This document shows positions 8,699 through 15,967 of a DNA stretch of 64,000 nt, piece after piece. Numbering within the stretch: position 1 is the first letter of the stretch; every line of letters begins with the position of its first letter. Both the position numbers and the translations under genes were made by a program. The notes below the pieces were generated by a model. That model saw only the letters and a program-made list of their open reading frames with translations, was not told where the DNA came from and searched no databases. Location of the stretch: NCBI GenBank assembly GCA_003389385.1, contig QQVM01000016.1:154541-218540 (forward strand), in the 5' to 3' direction. Origin of the DNA: Bacteroidota bacterium (lineage in GTDB: Bacteria > Bacteroidota > Bacteroidia > AKYH767-A > 2013-40CM-41-45).

Positions 8699-9628
8699 TC
8701 ATTCAGCAGTTCTTCCTGCGAGAAGATACAATACAGCCATGCGTACGGCTACGCCGTTCTCAACCTGACTGAGAATTATCGACTGATCGGAATCGGCTAC
8801 TTCACTTGTGATTTCGACTCCACGATTGATTGGGCCGGGATGCATGATTGTAATTTTCTTGCTTAGAGAACTGAGGATTTCCATGTTTAGACCAAACAGC
8901 TGAATGTATTCACGAAGTGATGGAAAATACCTGATATCCTGTCGTTCCAGCTGGATGCGAAGCATGTTTGCGACATCGCACCATTCGAGGGCTTCCCGTA
9001 AATTGTTGCTCACTTTCACGCCGAGTGAATTTATATGCTTTGGAAGTAAAGTGGAAGGTCCGCAAACCATCACTTCCGCACCAAGCTTCTGAAGGCAAAG
9101 AATGTTTGACAAAGCAACCCTTGAATGTAGGATATCACCCACTATGGCTACTTTGAGTCCTTTGACATCGCCGAATTTTTCCTGTATTGAAAATGCATCC
9201 AGCAAGGCCTGTGTGGGATGTTCGTGCGGACCATCGCCTGCATTTACAATTTGAGCATTGACATATCTGGATAAAAATTCTGCTGCACCGGCATTAGGAT
9301 GGCGCATGACGATGATATCAACTTTCATCGCCAGAATGTTGTTCACAGTGTCAATCAGGGTTTCGCCCTTGCTCACGGAAGAGGAAGAAGCTGTGAAGTT
9401 GATTACATCTGCGGAGAGCCTTCGCTCGGCAAGTTCGAATGACAATCGTGTACGGGTGCTGTTCTCAAAGAAAAGATTGGCAATCGTGACATCCCTTAAT
9501 GAAGGCACTTTCTTGATAGGACGGCTCAGCACCTCTTTAAAATTCGCCGCGGTGGAAAGTATAAGCCGGATATCATCCAGCTTAAGGTCTTTAATTCCGA
9601 GGAGATGTTTTGTACTGAGTGTTGTCAT
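8699..9628 (-). CDS. pyrB: aspartate carbamoyltransferase, catalytic chain
   Basis: 309 residues, the normal length. It joins carbamoyl phosphate and aspartate to make N-carbamoyl-aspartate, the first committed step of pyrimidine synthesis. The carbamoyl-phosphate site is FFENSTRTRLSFELAERRL (STRT loop). SSSVSKGETLIDT contains the catalytic-chain 80s loop with Ser and Lys. HEHPTQALLDAFSI and the C-terminal MHPGPINRGVE complete the active site. No pyrI-like regulatory gene is adjacent. It follows pyrR with a 9-bp gap, so UMP-responsive control through PyrR is likely, although I see no attenuator between the genes. Confidence 0.95.
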   Translation of the reverse strand: MTTLSTKHLLGIKDLKLDDIRLILSTAANFKEVLSRPIKKVPSLRDVTIANLFFENSTRTRLSFELAERRLSADVINFTASSSSVSKGETLIDTVNNILAMKVDIIVMRHPNAGAAEFLSRYVNAQIVNAGDGPHEHPTQALLDAFSIQEKFGDVKGLKVAIVGDILHSRVALSNILCLQKLGAEVMVCGPSTLLPKHINSLGVKVSNNLREALEWCDVANMLRIQLERQDIRYFPSLREYIQLFGLNMEILSSLSKKITIMHPGPINRGVEITSEVADSDQSIILSQVENGVAVRMAVLYLLAGRTAE

Positions 9629-9637
9629 GCTGAGAAC

Positions 9638-10192
9638 TTATTCCTGTTTGTTGTTTTCATCAGTGAAGAGCCAGATTCCGTCTTCTTCATTTTCTTCTTT
9701 CCACTTCACTCTGACTTTTTCTGAGCTTATAGTGTCGACATGAATACCAATATAATCCGCTTCAATTGGAACATGACGGCTGTATCGTCTGTTTACCAGG
9801 ACCATGAGTTCCACTTTGGAAGGTCTTCCGAAATCAAGCATTGCGTCCATGCCAGCACGAACCGTTCTCCCTGTGAATAGAACGTCATCAACCAGTATCA
9901 CCTTTTTGTTCTCAAGACTGAAATCCATGCTGGTTTTACTGGGCGGTTCAATTCCTCTTCGTCTGAAATCGTCGCGGTAAAAAGTGATGTCCAGCTCACC
10001 ATATAAGATTGAAGAAAGCGAGGTGATTTCTTTTAAGCTGGAATGGATTCGACGCGCCAAAAGTATGCCCCGGGGCTGCAGTCCGATGATTGCTGAATTT
10101 GAAAAATCATCGTGATTTTCGATCAATTGCCAGCAAAGCCGTCTGATCGTAATATCCAGGTGAGTGCTGTTCAGCAGTAAACGCTTTTGCAT
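9638..10192 (-). CDS. pyrR: PyrR bifunctional regulator / uracil phosphoribosyltransferase
   Basis: 184 residues from the ATG at 10192. An open frame extends upstream to 10270, but it would add a Pro-Thr repeat encoded by a simple DNA repeat and give an atypical N-terminus. The PRPP-binding loop is VILVDDVLFTGRTVRAGMDA. LQPRGILLARRI, GELDITFYRDDF and LVNRRYSRHVPIEADYIG are standard PyrR segments. In characterised family members PyrR binds pyr mRNA in response to UMP and has weak uracil phosphoribosyltransferase activity. Here pyrB follows after 9 bp, which supports a regulatory role. No obvious terminator/antiterminator pair is visible in the leader. Confidence 0.92.
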   Translation of the reverse strand: MQKRLLLNSTHLDITIRRLCWQLIENHDDFSNSAIIGLQPRGILLARRIHSSLKEITSLSSILYGELDITFYRDDFRRRGIEPPSKTSMDFSLENKKVILVDDVLFTGRTVRAGMDAMLDFGRPSKVELMVLVNRRYSRHVPIEADYIGIHVDTISSEKVRVKWKEENEEDGIWLFTDENNKQE

Positions 10193-10234
10193 ACCGTTGC
10201 GCAAAATACGATAAAAGGACGGGAATGCAAAGAC

Positions 10235-10258
10235 GGGTGTGGGTGTGGGTGTGGGTGC
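10235..10258 (+). repeat. GGGTGT hexanucleotide repeat with G-quadruplex pattern
   Basis: Four head-to-tail copies of GGGTGT (the last is GGGTGC). Positions 10235-10255 read G3-TGT-G3-TGT-G3-TGT-G3, the textbook quadruplex spacing, on the plus strand. This is the template strand for pyrR. It lies in the 70-bp gap between the DinB-like gene stop and the pyrR start. Confidence 0.9.
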
Positions 10259-10262
10259 GCAC

Positions 10263-10727
10263 TCACACATCAGCTCCGAACTGTCTCAGGTGGTGAATGC
10301 TATGTTTATGCAGCAGTTGAACCCATTCTTCGAAATTCAGTTCGCCGAAAAAAGGATTCTTGATCCTGGCATCTACATTCATCTTGAAATGATTTACAAA
10401 GTCGTTCAGCTCTTTCTGAAGCTCGCGGATTGCATCTTCCTTGGATTTGTTTCGAATAGGTGCAGGAGTTTCAGACATGAGTGAATTGGGAGTGTTGGGT
10501 CTGAAATCTTTTTCACTCATCAGGAAGTCCTTCATTGGTTTCAACTTTTCTTCAGTTGTGATGATCTGATGCGGATCTTTGCCATTTGCAATACGTACTG
10601 AGTCACTCATGTGCTCAATCATTTGTACGACATTCATTTTTCCCCATTGAGCAGGGGTATTTTCATCCAGATTATTCAGGTGTCTGATGAAATCTATTGT
10701 AAGAAAGCTTAGTTTGGCGCTAGACAT
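10263..10727 (-). CDS. DinB-like / DUF1569-type protein
   Basis: 154 residues when started at the ATG at 10727; the upstream in-frame extension to 10805 has low-quality sequence and runs into a terminator. The fold looks like a DinB-type four-helix bundle. MIEHMSDSVRIANG carries the first histidine and WVQLLHKHSIHHLRQFGADV carries the C-terminal HxxxHHxxQF pattern that usually binds a metal ion. Members of this superfamily include thiol transferases and damage-induced proteins, but this subfamily has no known reaction. It ends just before the pyrR leader and may be cotranscribed with pyrR-pyrB. Family subgroup is uncertain. Confidence 0.62.
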   Translation of the reverse strand: MSSAKLSFLTIDFIRHLNNLDENTPAQWGKMNVVQMIEHMSDSVRIANGKDPHQIITTEEKLKPMKDFLMSEKDFRPNTPNSLMSETPAPIRNKSKEDAIRELQKELNDFVNHFKMNVDARIKNPFFGELNFEEWVQLLHKHSIHHLRQFGADV

Positions 10728-10805
10728 TTTTTTTGAAATTGATATTAATTTGAATTTGATGATGCATGGATGACGGATTACCTGGCTTGAATCAGCTAAG
10801 TTCAC

Positions 10806-10840
10806 AAAAAAAAAGATCCGTTCAATAATGAACGGATCTT
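10806..10840 (-). terminator. intrinsic terminator of rpsA
   Basis: Perfect 12-bp inverted repeat AAGATCCGTTCA / TGAACGGATCTT (10813-10824 and 10829-10840) with a 4-base loop, followed on the minus strand by a run of nine T (10814-10806). It lies 23 bp after the rpsA stop. Confidence 0.93.
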
Positions 10841-10863
10841 GTGCATTGATTCTGTATGCTTGA

Positions 10864-12747
10864 TCAGGAAGCTGAATCCTCAGAGTTACCGTTATTCTCA
10901 GGTGTTTTCACCGTATCGGTATCACTCTTTTTTGTCTTCTTTTCAGCTGCTTCCATTTCAGACTTCAGATTACTGAGAGCTGTAAGGTCACCAAGAGTAG
11001 TTTTCTCAACGCTTTCTTTTACTTTCTTCACAGCTTTCACGCCTTCTTCACGCTCCTTCTCCCTTTCTTTTCCTTCTGCTACACGTGAAGCAGCACTCAC
11101 TTCCTCGTGAATACGGCTGTGAGAAACAACAATCTTGCGCTGATCTTTGCTGAATTCAATCACCTTGAAATCTGCTTTCTCATCTGCGTGAAGTGCTTTT
11201 CCGTTTTCTTTGATCATGTGCTTACTAGGACAGAAAGCTTCTACGCCGTAAGGCATTGCAACGGTAGATCCCTTCTCTCCTACCTTGAGAATTGTTCCTT
11301 CGTGAACTGAATCCATAGTGAAAATAGTTTCGAATACATCCCAAGGATTTTCTTCGAGCTGCTTATGACCTAAGCTGAGACGACGGTTTTCAGGATCAAC
11401 CTCCAGTACCACTACTTCCATCTTGTCACCTACTTTGCAGAACTCAGAAGGATGCTTGATCTTCTTGCTCCAGCTGAGATCAGAGATGTGAACGAGACCG
11501 TCGATTCCTTCTTCAAGCTCTACGAATACTCCGAAATTCTGGAAGTTCTTCACTGTAGCTTCGTGCTTTGAACCAACCGGATATTTTGTAGCCACATCGA
11601 TCCATGGATCCGGCTTTAGTTGCTTAAGTCCAAGTGACATTTTTCGCTCTTCACGGTCCAGAGTAAGAATTACCGCTTCGATCTCATCGCCCACTTTCAG
11701 GAACTCATGCGGACTGCGCAGGTGCTGGGACCAGCTCATTTCAGAAACGTGTACAAGTCCTTCTACTCCGGCAGCGATCTCTACGAATGCACCATAGTCA
11801 GCAATCACCACCACTTTTCCTTTCACTTTGTCGCCAACTTTCAGATTTTCGTCAAGTTGTGACCATGGGTGCGGAGTAAGTTGCTTCAGTCCGAGAGCGA
11901 TTCTCTTCTTCTCATCATCGAAGTCAAGAATTACCACGTTTACTTTTTCATCAAGTTTCAATACTTCTTCAGGATGATTGATACGTCCCCATGAAATATC
12001 AGTTATGTGAAGGAGTCCGTCTACACCGCCAAGATCCATGAACACACCGTAAGAAGTGATGTTCTTCACAGTGCCTTCGAGTACCTGACCTTTTTCGAGC
12101 TTCTTCATGATTTCCGCCTTCTGCGCTTCGAGTTCCTCTTCGATCAGCACTTTGTGGGAAACAACTACGTTCTTGAATTCGTTGTTGATTTTAACGACTT
12201 TGAACTCCATAGTCTTGTCAACAAACTGATCGTAATCGCGGATTGGCTTCACGTCGATTTGTGATCCGGGCAAGAAAGCCTCGATGCCAAATACGTCCAC
12301 AATAAGACCACCCTTTGTGCGGCACTTTACGTAACCTGTGATGACTTCATCACCTTCAAGAGCAGCATTCACACGATCCCAGGATTTGAGAGCACGTGCT
12401 TTTTTATGAGAAAGAATCAGCTGACCGTTTTTGTCTTCCTGCGTTTCAACGTACACTTCCACCTTGTCGCCAACCTTCAGGTCAGGCATATGGCGGAACT
12501 CGGTCAGAGGAACCAGGCCGTCTGATTTGAAGCCAATGTTAATGAGCACATCTTTAGGGGAGATAGAAACAACGCTTCCTTGAACAATGTCGTGTTCAAC
12601 CACTGAACTCAGTGTCTGATCGTACATTTTTTCAAGTTTTTCACGTTCCTCTTTGGAATAATCATTCCAGCCCTTTCCTGAGTTTTCCCAGTTGAATGGC
12701 TCGGACTTCACTTCCGGTGTCTGGTTTGTAATTTCTTCGGTAATCAT
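10864..12747 (-). CDS. rpsA: 30S ribosomal protein S1
   Basis: 627 residues with six S1 (OB-fold) RNA-binding repeats at about residues 57, 140, 225, 310, 395 and 480. Typical repeat cores are ITSYGVFMDLGGVDGLLHIT, IADYGAFVEIAAGVEGLVHV and FQNFGVFVELEEGIDGLVHI. Each is followed by the ISW or MSW turn. Repeats 1 and 2 are more diverged, as expected for the ribosome-docking part, and repeat 6 also differs. The last 70 residues are a charged Lys/Glu-rich tail. S1 helps load mRNA on the 30S subunit. The gene stands alone with its own terminator. Its size is similar to other Bacteroidota S1 proteins. Confidence 0.95.
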   Translation of the reverse strand: MITEEITNQTPEVKSEPFNWENSGKGWNDYSKEEREKLEKMYDQTLSSVVEHDIVQGSVVSISPKDVLINIGFKSDGLVPLTEFRHMPDLKVGDKVEVYVETQEDKNGQLILSHKKARALKSWDRVNAALEGDEVITGYVKCRTKGGLIVDVFGIEAFLPGSQIDVKPIRDYDQFVDKTMEFKVVKINNEFKNVVVSHKVLIEEELEAQKAEIMKKLEKGQVLEGTVKNITSYGVFMDLGGVDGLLHITDISWGRINHPEEVLKLDEKVNVVILDFDDEKKRIALGLKQLTPHPWSQLDENLKVGDKVKGKVVVIADYGAFVEIAAGVEGLVHVSEMSWSQHLRSPHEFLKVGDEIEAVILTLDREERKMSLGLKQLKPDPWIDVATKYPVGSKHEATVKNFQNFGVFVELEEGIDGLVHISDLSWSKKIKHPSEFCKVGDKMEVVVLEVDPENRRLSLGHKQLEENPWDVFETIFTMDSVHEGTILKVGEKGSTVAMPYGVEAFCPSKHMIKENGKALHADEKADFKVIEFSKDQRKIVVSHSRIHEEVSAASRVAEGKEREKEREEGVKAVKKVKESVEKTTLGDLTALSNLKSEMEAAEKKTKKSDTDTVKTPENNGNSEDSAS

Positions 12748-12798
12748 TTAATTTTTAAGGTTATTATGAGAGTTTCGGTTCTGATTTTAAAAGGGACG

Positions 12799-12806
12799 CA
12801 AATGTA
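12799..12806 (-). promoter_or_regulatory. possible -7 promoter element of rpsA
   Basis: TACATTTG on the minus strand matches the Bacteroidota TAnnTTTG element and lies about 50 bases before the rpsA ATG. No convincing -33 element was found at the usual distance. Confidence 0.38.
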
Positions 12807-12952
12807 CCAATTTATCCTTTATGAAAAAAGGCATATGCGCTTAATTTTTTAAGCTGAAGCAGTGAAAATGAGGCAGAAAGGCACAATGCCTGAAAATTTT
12901 CGCATCAAATCTAACACAAGATTTAAAAAGCTGAATCACAAATAAATATGAA

Positions 12953-13846
12953 TCAGGCCAGGCTTTTATCAAAAGCGGCTATATGATCCTGTGTCTTTTT
13001 CATCAGCCACATAGGTGTAGAAGTGGCTCCGCAGATTCCGACTGAGGCGGCATTTTCGAACCAGGCCGGATCAATTTCCGGGACATCAGAAACAAAATAG
13101 GATCTTGGATTGACTGACCGGCAGACTTCATAAAGGACTTTCCCGTTGGAGCTTTTCTTACCGCTGACAAAGACAATCACATCATGTATTGCGGCAAACT
13201 TCCGCAATTGAGGTTCGCGATTGGAAACCTGCCTGCAAACCGTGTCATTCGCCGTGAGATACTCATCCCTCACCTCATCTTCAGCGGCTTTTTCGGCACG
13301 ATCTTCTAAAAGTTTCTTCATGTTTTCAAAGCCCTTGGTACTCTTGGTTGTCTGTGAGAAAAAATAAACAGGTTTGCTAAAATCAATCTGATCAAGATCC
13401 TCCTCATTTCTCACGATGATGGCTTTGCCATGAGTTTGACCGACGAGTCCGTTCACCTCCGCATGACCAATTTCGCCGTATATGACCACTTGCCCCTCGT
13501 TCTTCAAAACTTCATCAAAGCTTGTTCTCACTCGATTCTGTAATTTCAGTACAACAGGACAGGATGCGTCGATGAGTTCAATGTTGTTTTCAAGCGCGAT
13601 TTTATAGGTCTCAGGCGGTTCACCGTGAGCGCGGATCAGCACTTTGCAATCGCGCAAAGTTTTCAGGCGTTCGTGGTCTATAATCTCGAGTCCTTTTGAT
13701 CGGAGCCTCTCTACTTCCATGTTATTGTGGACGATATCGCCCAGACAATAAAGCTGTCCTGAGTTGTCAAGTTCATCTTCCGCCATCTGAATGGCATAAA
13801 CTACTCCAAAACAAAAACCGGAATTGGGATCAATGGTGATTTGCAT
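12953..13846 (-). CDS. ispH: 4-hydroxy-3-methylbut-2-enyl diphosphate reductase
   Basis: 297 residues from the ATG at 13846. The enzyme makes IPP and DMAPP in the last step of the MEP isoprenoid pathway, using a [4Fe-4S] cluster. The three cluster cysteines are in SGFCFGV near the N-terminus, DASCPVV near residue 90 and NDTVCRQVSNRE near 190. RAHGEPPE carries a conserved His, SGKKSSNGKVLYEVC is the usual substrate loop, and VGICGATSTPMWL is the C-terminal signature. An upstream in-frame extension to 13876 is rejected because a promoter -7 element covers it. The order porQ, cmk, ispH on one strand is a neighbourhood I recall from other Bacteroidota. Confidence 0.95.
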   Translation of the reverse strand: MQITIDPNSGFCFGVVYAIQMAEDELDNSGQLYCLGDIVHNNMEVERLRSKGLEIIDHERLKTLRDCKVLIRAHGEPPETYKIALENNIELIDASCPVVLKLQNRVRTSFDEVLKNEGQVVIYGEIGHAEVNGLVGQTHGKAIIVRNEEDLDQIDFSKPVYFFSQTTKSTKGFENMKKLLEDRAEKAAEDEVRDEYLTANDTVCRQVSNREPQLRKFAAIHDVIVFVSGKKSSNGKVLYEVCRSVNPRSYFVSDVPEIDPAWFENAASVGICGATSTPMWLMKKTQDHIAAFDKSLA

Positions 13847-13851
13847 CGCTG

Positions 13852-13883
13852 CAAAGATACGAAATTGTACAGACAAAGGTCAA
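13852..13883 (-). promoter_or_regulatory. promoter of ispH, possibly giving a leaderless mRNA
   Basis: TATCTTTG at 13859-13852 (minus strand) is an exact TAnnTTTG match, and a TTG at 13883-13881 is 21 bases upstream, a good -33 spacing. Only five bases separate the -7 element from the ispH ATG, so transcription would begin at or very near the start codon. Confidence 0.5.
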
Positions 13884-13930
13884 CGACAGTGAGCATTATG
13901 CAAAAGAGAATTGTGTTTGTCGGGATAAGT

Positions 13931-14650
13931 TCAGGCAGTCTTCAAGGTGCTTACTAAGTCCATAGCAAATTGCAACTGTTCCTCCTGGTTAAGGTTGGAA
14001 TTATCGAGAAGCACTGCATCTTCAGCCTGCCTTAGAGGACTTTCTTTTCTTGTGGTATCTTTTGAATCCCTGTCTTCGATGTTTTTGGATACTTCATCCA
14101 TGGTTACCATGAAACCCTTTTCAGTAAGTTCATCGAATCTTCTTTTTGCTCTCACATTTTTCGAAGCAGTCATGAAAATTTTCAATTCAGCATTGGGAAA
14201 AACTTTTGTACCGATATCACGGCCATCCATTACGATACCTTTGTTTTTTCCGTAGATCTGTTGTTTTCGCACCATTCTTTTCCTAATCGCTGGAATGGCG
14301 CTCACAGGACTCACCCAATCAGAAACCTTCAGGTCACGAATCTTTTCCTCCACGTTTATATCATTCAGATAAATTTCTGAAAAACCGCTATCACTATTTA
14401 AACGAAATGTAATCTGTATGTGATCCAGCATTTTTTCAAGCTGTTCCTCACTCATTCCTGAAAGCTCTTCAAGGGTAATACCGTTCTGCTGAATAAAAAG
14501 AGTCACAGCCCTGTACATTGCTCCGGAGTCGATATAATTATAGCCAAGTTTGCGCGCCAGCGCTTTGGCAAGAGTGCTCTTCCCGCAGGAAGAGAATCCG
14601 TCAATGGCAATAATTATTTTGCGCGGAAGTATATTGGGCTCTGCCTGCAT
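13931..14650 (-). CDS. cmk: cytidylate kinase
   Basis: About 239 residues from the ATG at 14650. It transfers phosphate from ATP to CMP and dCMP. The Walker A loop is IAIDGFSSCGKSTLAKALA, followed by LGYNYIDSGAMYRAVTLF for CMP binding. GIVMDGRDIGTKVFPNAELK is the family signature, and RAKRRF and RKESPLRQAEDAVLLDNS form the lid and C-terminal parts. An ATG at 14689 and a TTG at 14704 are also in frame. However, a TTACTTTG promoter-like element at 14709-14702 overlaps the TTG, so transcription probably starts downstream of it and the start at 14650 fits the family length best. Confidence 0.93.
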   Translation of the reverse strand: MQAEPNILPRKIIIAIDGFSSCGKSTLAKALARKLGYNYIDSGAMYRAVTLFIQQNGITLEELSGMSEEQLEKMLDHIQITFRLNSDSGFSEIYLNDINVEEKIRDLKVSDWVSPVSAIPAIRKRMVRKQQIYGKNKGIVMDGRDIGTKVFPNAELKIFMTASKNVRAKRRFDELTEKGFMVTMDEVSKNIEDRDSKDTTRKESPLRQAEDAVLLDNSNLNQEEQLQFAMDLVSTLKTA

Positions 14651-14789
14651 TTTATAAGCGGTTCCGGAAATTGACCCTGACAACTGCATTTTGATTTTTG
14701 GCAAAGTAACAAAGAAAAGGGCGGAACTGAAAGACGGAATTCATGCTGTGAAATAAAAAATAATGCTGAATGCCACGCAAACAAAGTTT

Positions 14790-15827
14790 TTATTTTTTTC
14801 TTGTCATCTCTGAAAAATTTGTTGTGATGGAGATGTGGTCGGCTCCGCCGGCGAGATGATAGTTTGCCCGGCCGTATGATATATGAAATTTGCTGACTTT
14901 CATCCCCACACCAAATGAAAAGCCTGTCAAAGCAGTTCTTGTATCCAGTAAAAGTTCCTTTCTTCTTTGAAAGTTATATGCTGCACGCAAATGAAAATTT
15001 TTCGACAATAAAACTTCAGCTCCAAGGATGAAATGTCTTGTGAGGTTGTCGAAGAAACCGATTTCTTTTTGCTCAGCTCTTCCGGTAACAGGATCTACAT
15101 CGCCAAGATTCAGCGGGTCATCATATTTAAGATTGAATTTCTGCAGATTGCGGACTGTCAGATTAAATCTTAAAGGAGTATGAGAAAGTCTTTTGGAAAG
15201 CCCCAGAAGAATTTCAGCAGGCAATGGCTCATTATTATCTTTTACATAATTCTTGAGCTGAACACCGGCATTGCGCGCCATCACTGTGACTGTAAACTGA
15301 TGCGTTGTATCAAAATAAGTTGCTGATAAATCAGCTGCAAGTGCAAATGAATTGTATATATAATAATCGCTGTACACCGGTTTCAATGAAGCTCCCACAG
15401 AAAACAATTCATTCAATGGCTTTGACCATCCGAGCACAAGAGCGTAATCAGCAGCCCGGAAGCTGCCCTGAATATCTCCGAACTCATTCGTTTCGGTAAA
15501 AGATCCGTACTGAGCAGAGTGAATACCGGCCATGAATGTGCCGAGTGCTCCTTTGTGATGAGCATAAGCTGCATCAGCGAATTTCACTCCGTCTACATAG
15601 GACACCGCGCTCAGGGCAAGGTTACGGTGCATGGAAGGATTCAATAATGATGGCGCCTGCATCGCAAGATTCAGGTCATTGTCCTTCACTGAAATGAATG
15701 TGCCTCCCATCGCGGCTACTCTGGCAGATGCAGGAATATTCAGAAAAGAATGTACAGCTGATCCACCGATCTGCGCTCCAGCACTGAAACATGAAAACAG
15801 TAATAAAAAAAGTAATGCTTTTTTCAT
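14790..15827 (-). CDS. porQ: type IX secretion system protein PorQ
   Basis: 345 residues from the ATG at 15827; an upstream in-frame extension to 15932 is not credible because it precedes the signal peptide MKKALLFLLLFSCFSAGAQ. The mature protein starts IGGSAVHSFLNIPASARVAA, followed by MGGTFISV, the typical N-terminus of PorQ and related FadL/PorV-like barrels. The remainder alternates short amphipathic strands, as in an outer-membrane beta barrel, ending in FGVGMKVSKFHISYGRANYH. In Porphyromonas, PorQ is needed for T9SS function and belongs to the attachment complex that processes cargo after export. It is divergent from uvrA, and cmk and ispH follow on the same strand. Confidence 0.85.
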   Translation of the reverse strand: MKKALLFLLLFSCFSAGAQIGGSAVHSFLNIPASARVAAMGGTFISVKDNDLNLAMQAPSLLNPSMHRNLALSAVSYVDGVKFADAAYAHHKGALGTFMAGIHSAQYGSFTETNEFGDIQGSFRAADYALVLGWSKPLNELFSVGASLKPVYSDYYIYNSFALAADLSATYFDTTHQFTVTVMARNAGVQLKNYVKDNNEPLPAEILLGLSKRLSHTPLRFNLTVRNLQKFNLKYDDPLNLGDVDPVTGRAEQKEIGFFDNLTRHFILGAEVLLSKNFHLRAAYNFQRRKELLLDTRTALTGFSFGVGMKVSKFHISYGRANYHLAGGADHISITTNFSEMTRKK

Positions 15828-15967
15828 CCGGATGCAAAGAAAACAAGATTGGCGGAAAGAGAACGAATTCATCAGCACTTTATTTTCCAATTTTACAAAG
15901 TCATGAAGATAGGTCATGCATACTCCGAGCAAAACTTTTCACTAACTTCGCAAGTCCGAATTTTTGC

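Noticed and set aside
10193..10270. Longer pyrR start giving a Pro-Thr repeat at the N-terminus
   Set aside because: The extra residues are the translation of the GGGTGT repeat and are not part of the PyrR fold; the ATG at 10192 gives the normal length.
14651..14704. Longer cmk start at TTG 14704
   Set aside because: A TTACTTTG promoter-like element overlaps it, so the TTG is probably not transcribed.
15791..15967. Upstream extension of uvrA
   Set aside because: It overlaps porQ in antisense and adds 59 residues not found in UvrA; the family's normal N-terminus begins at 15968.
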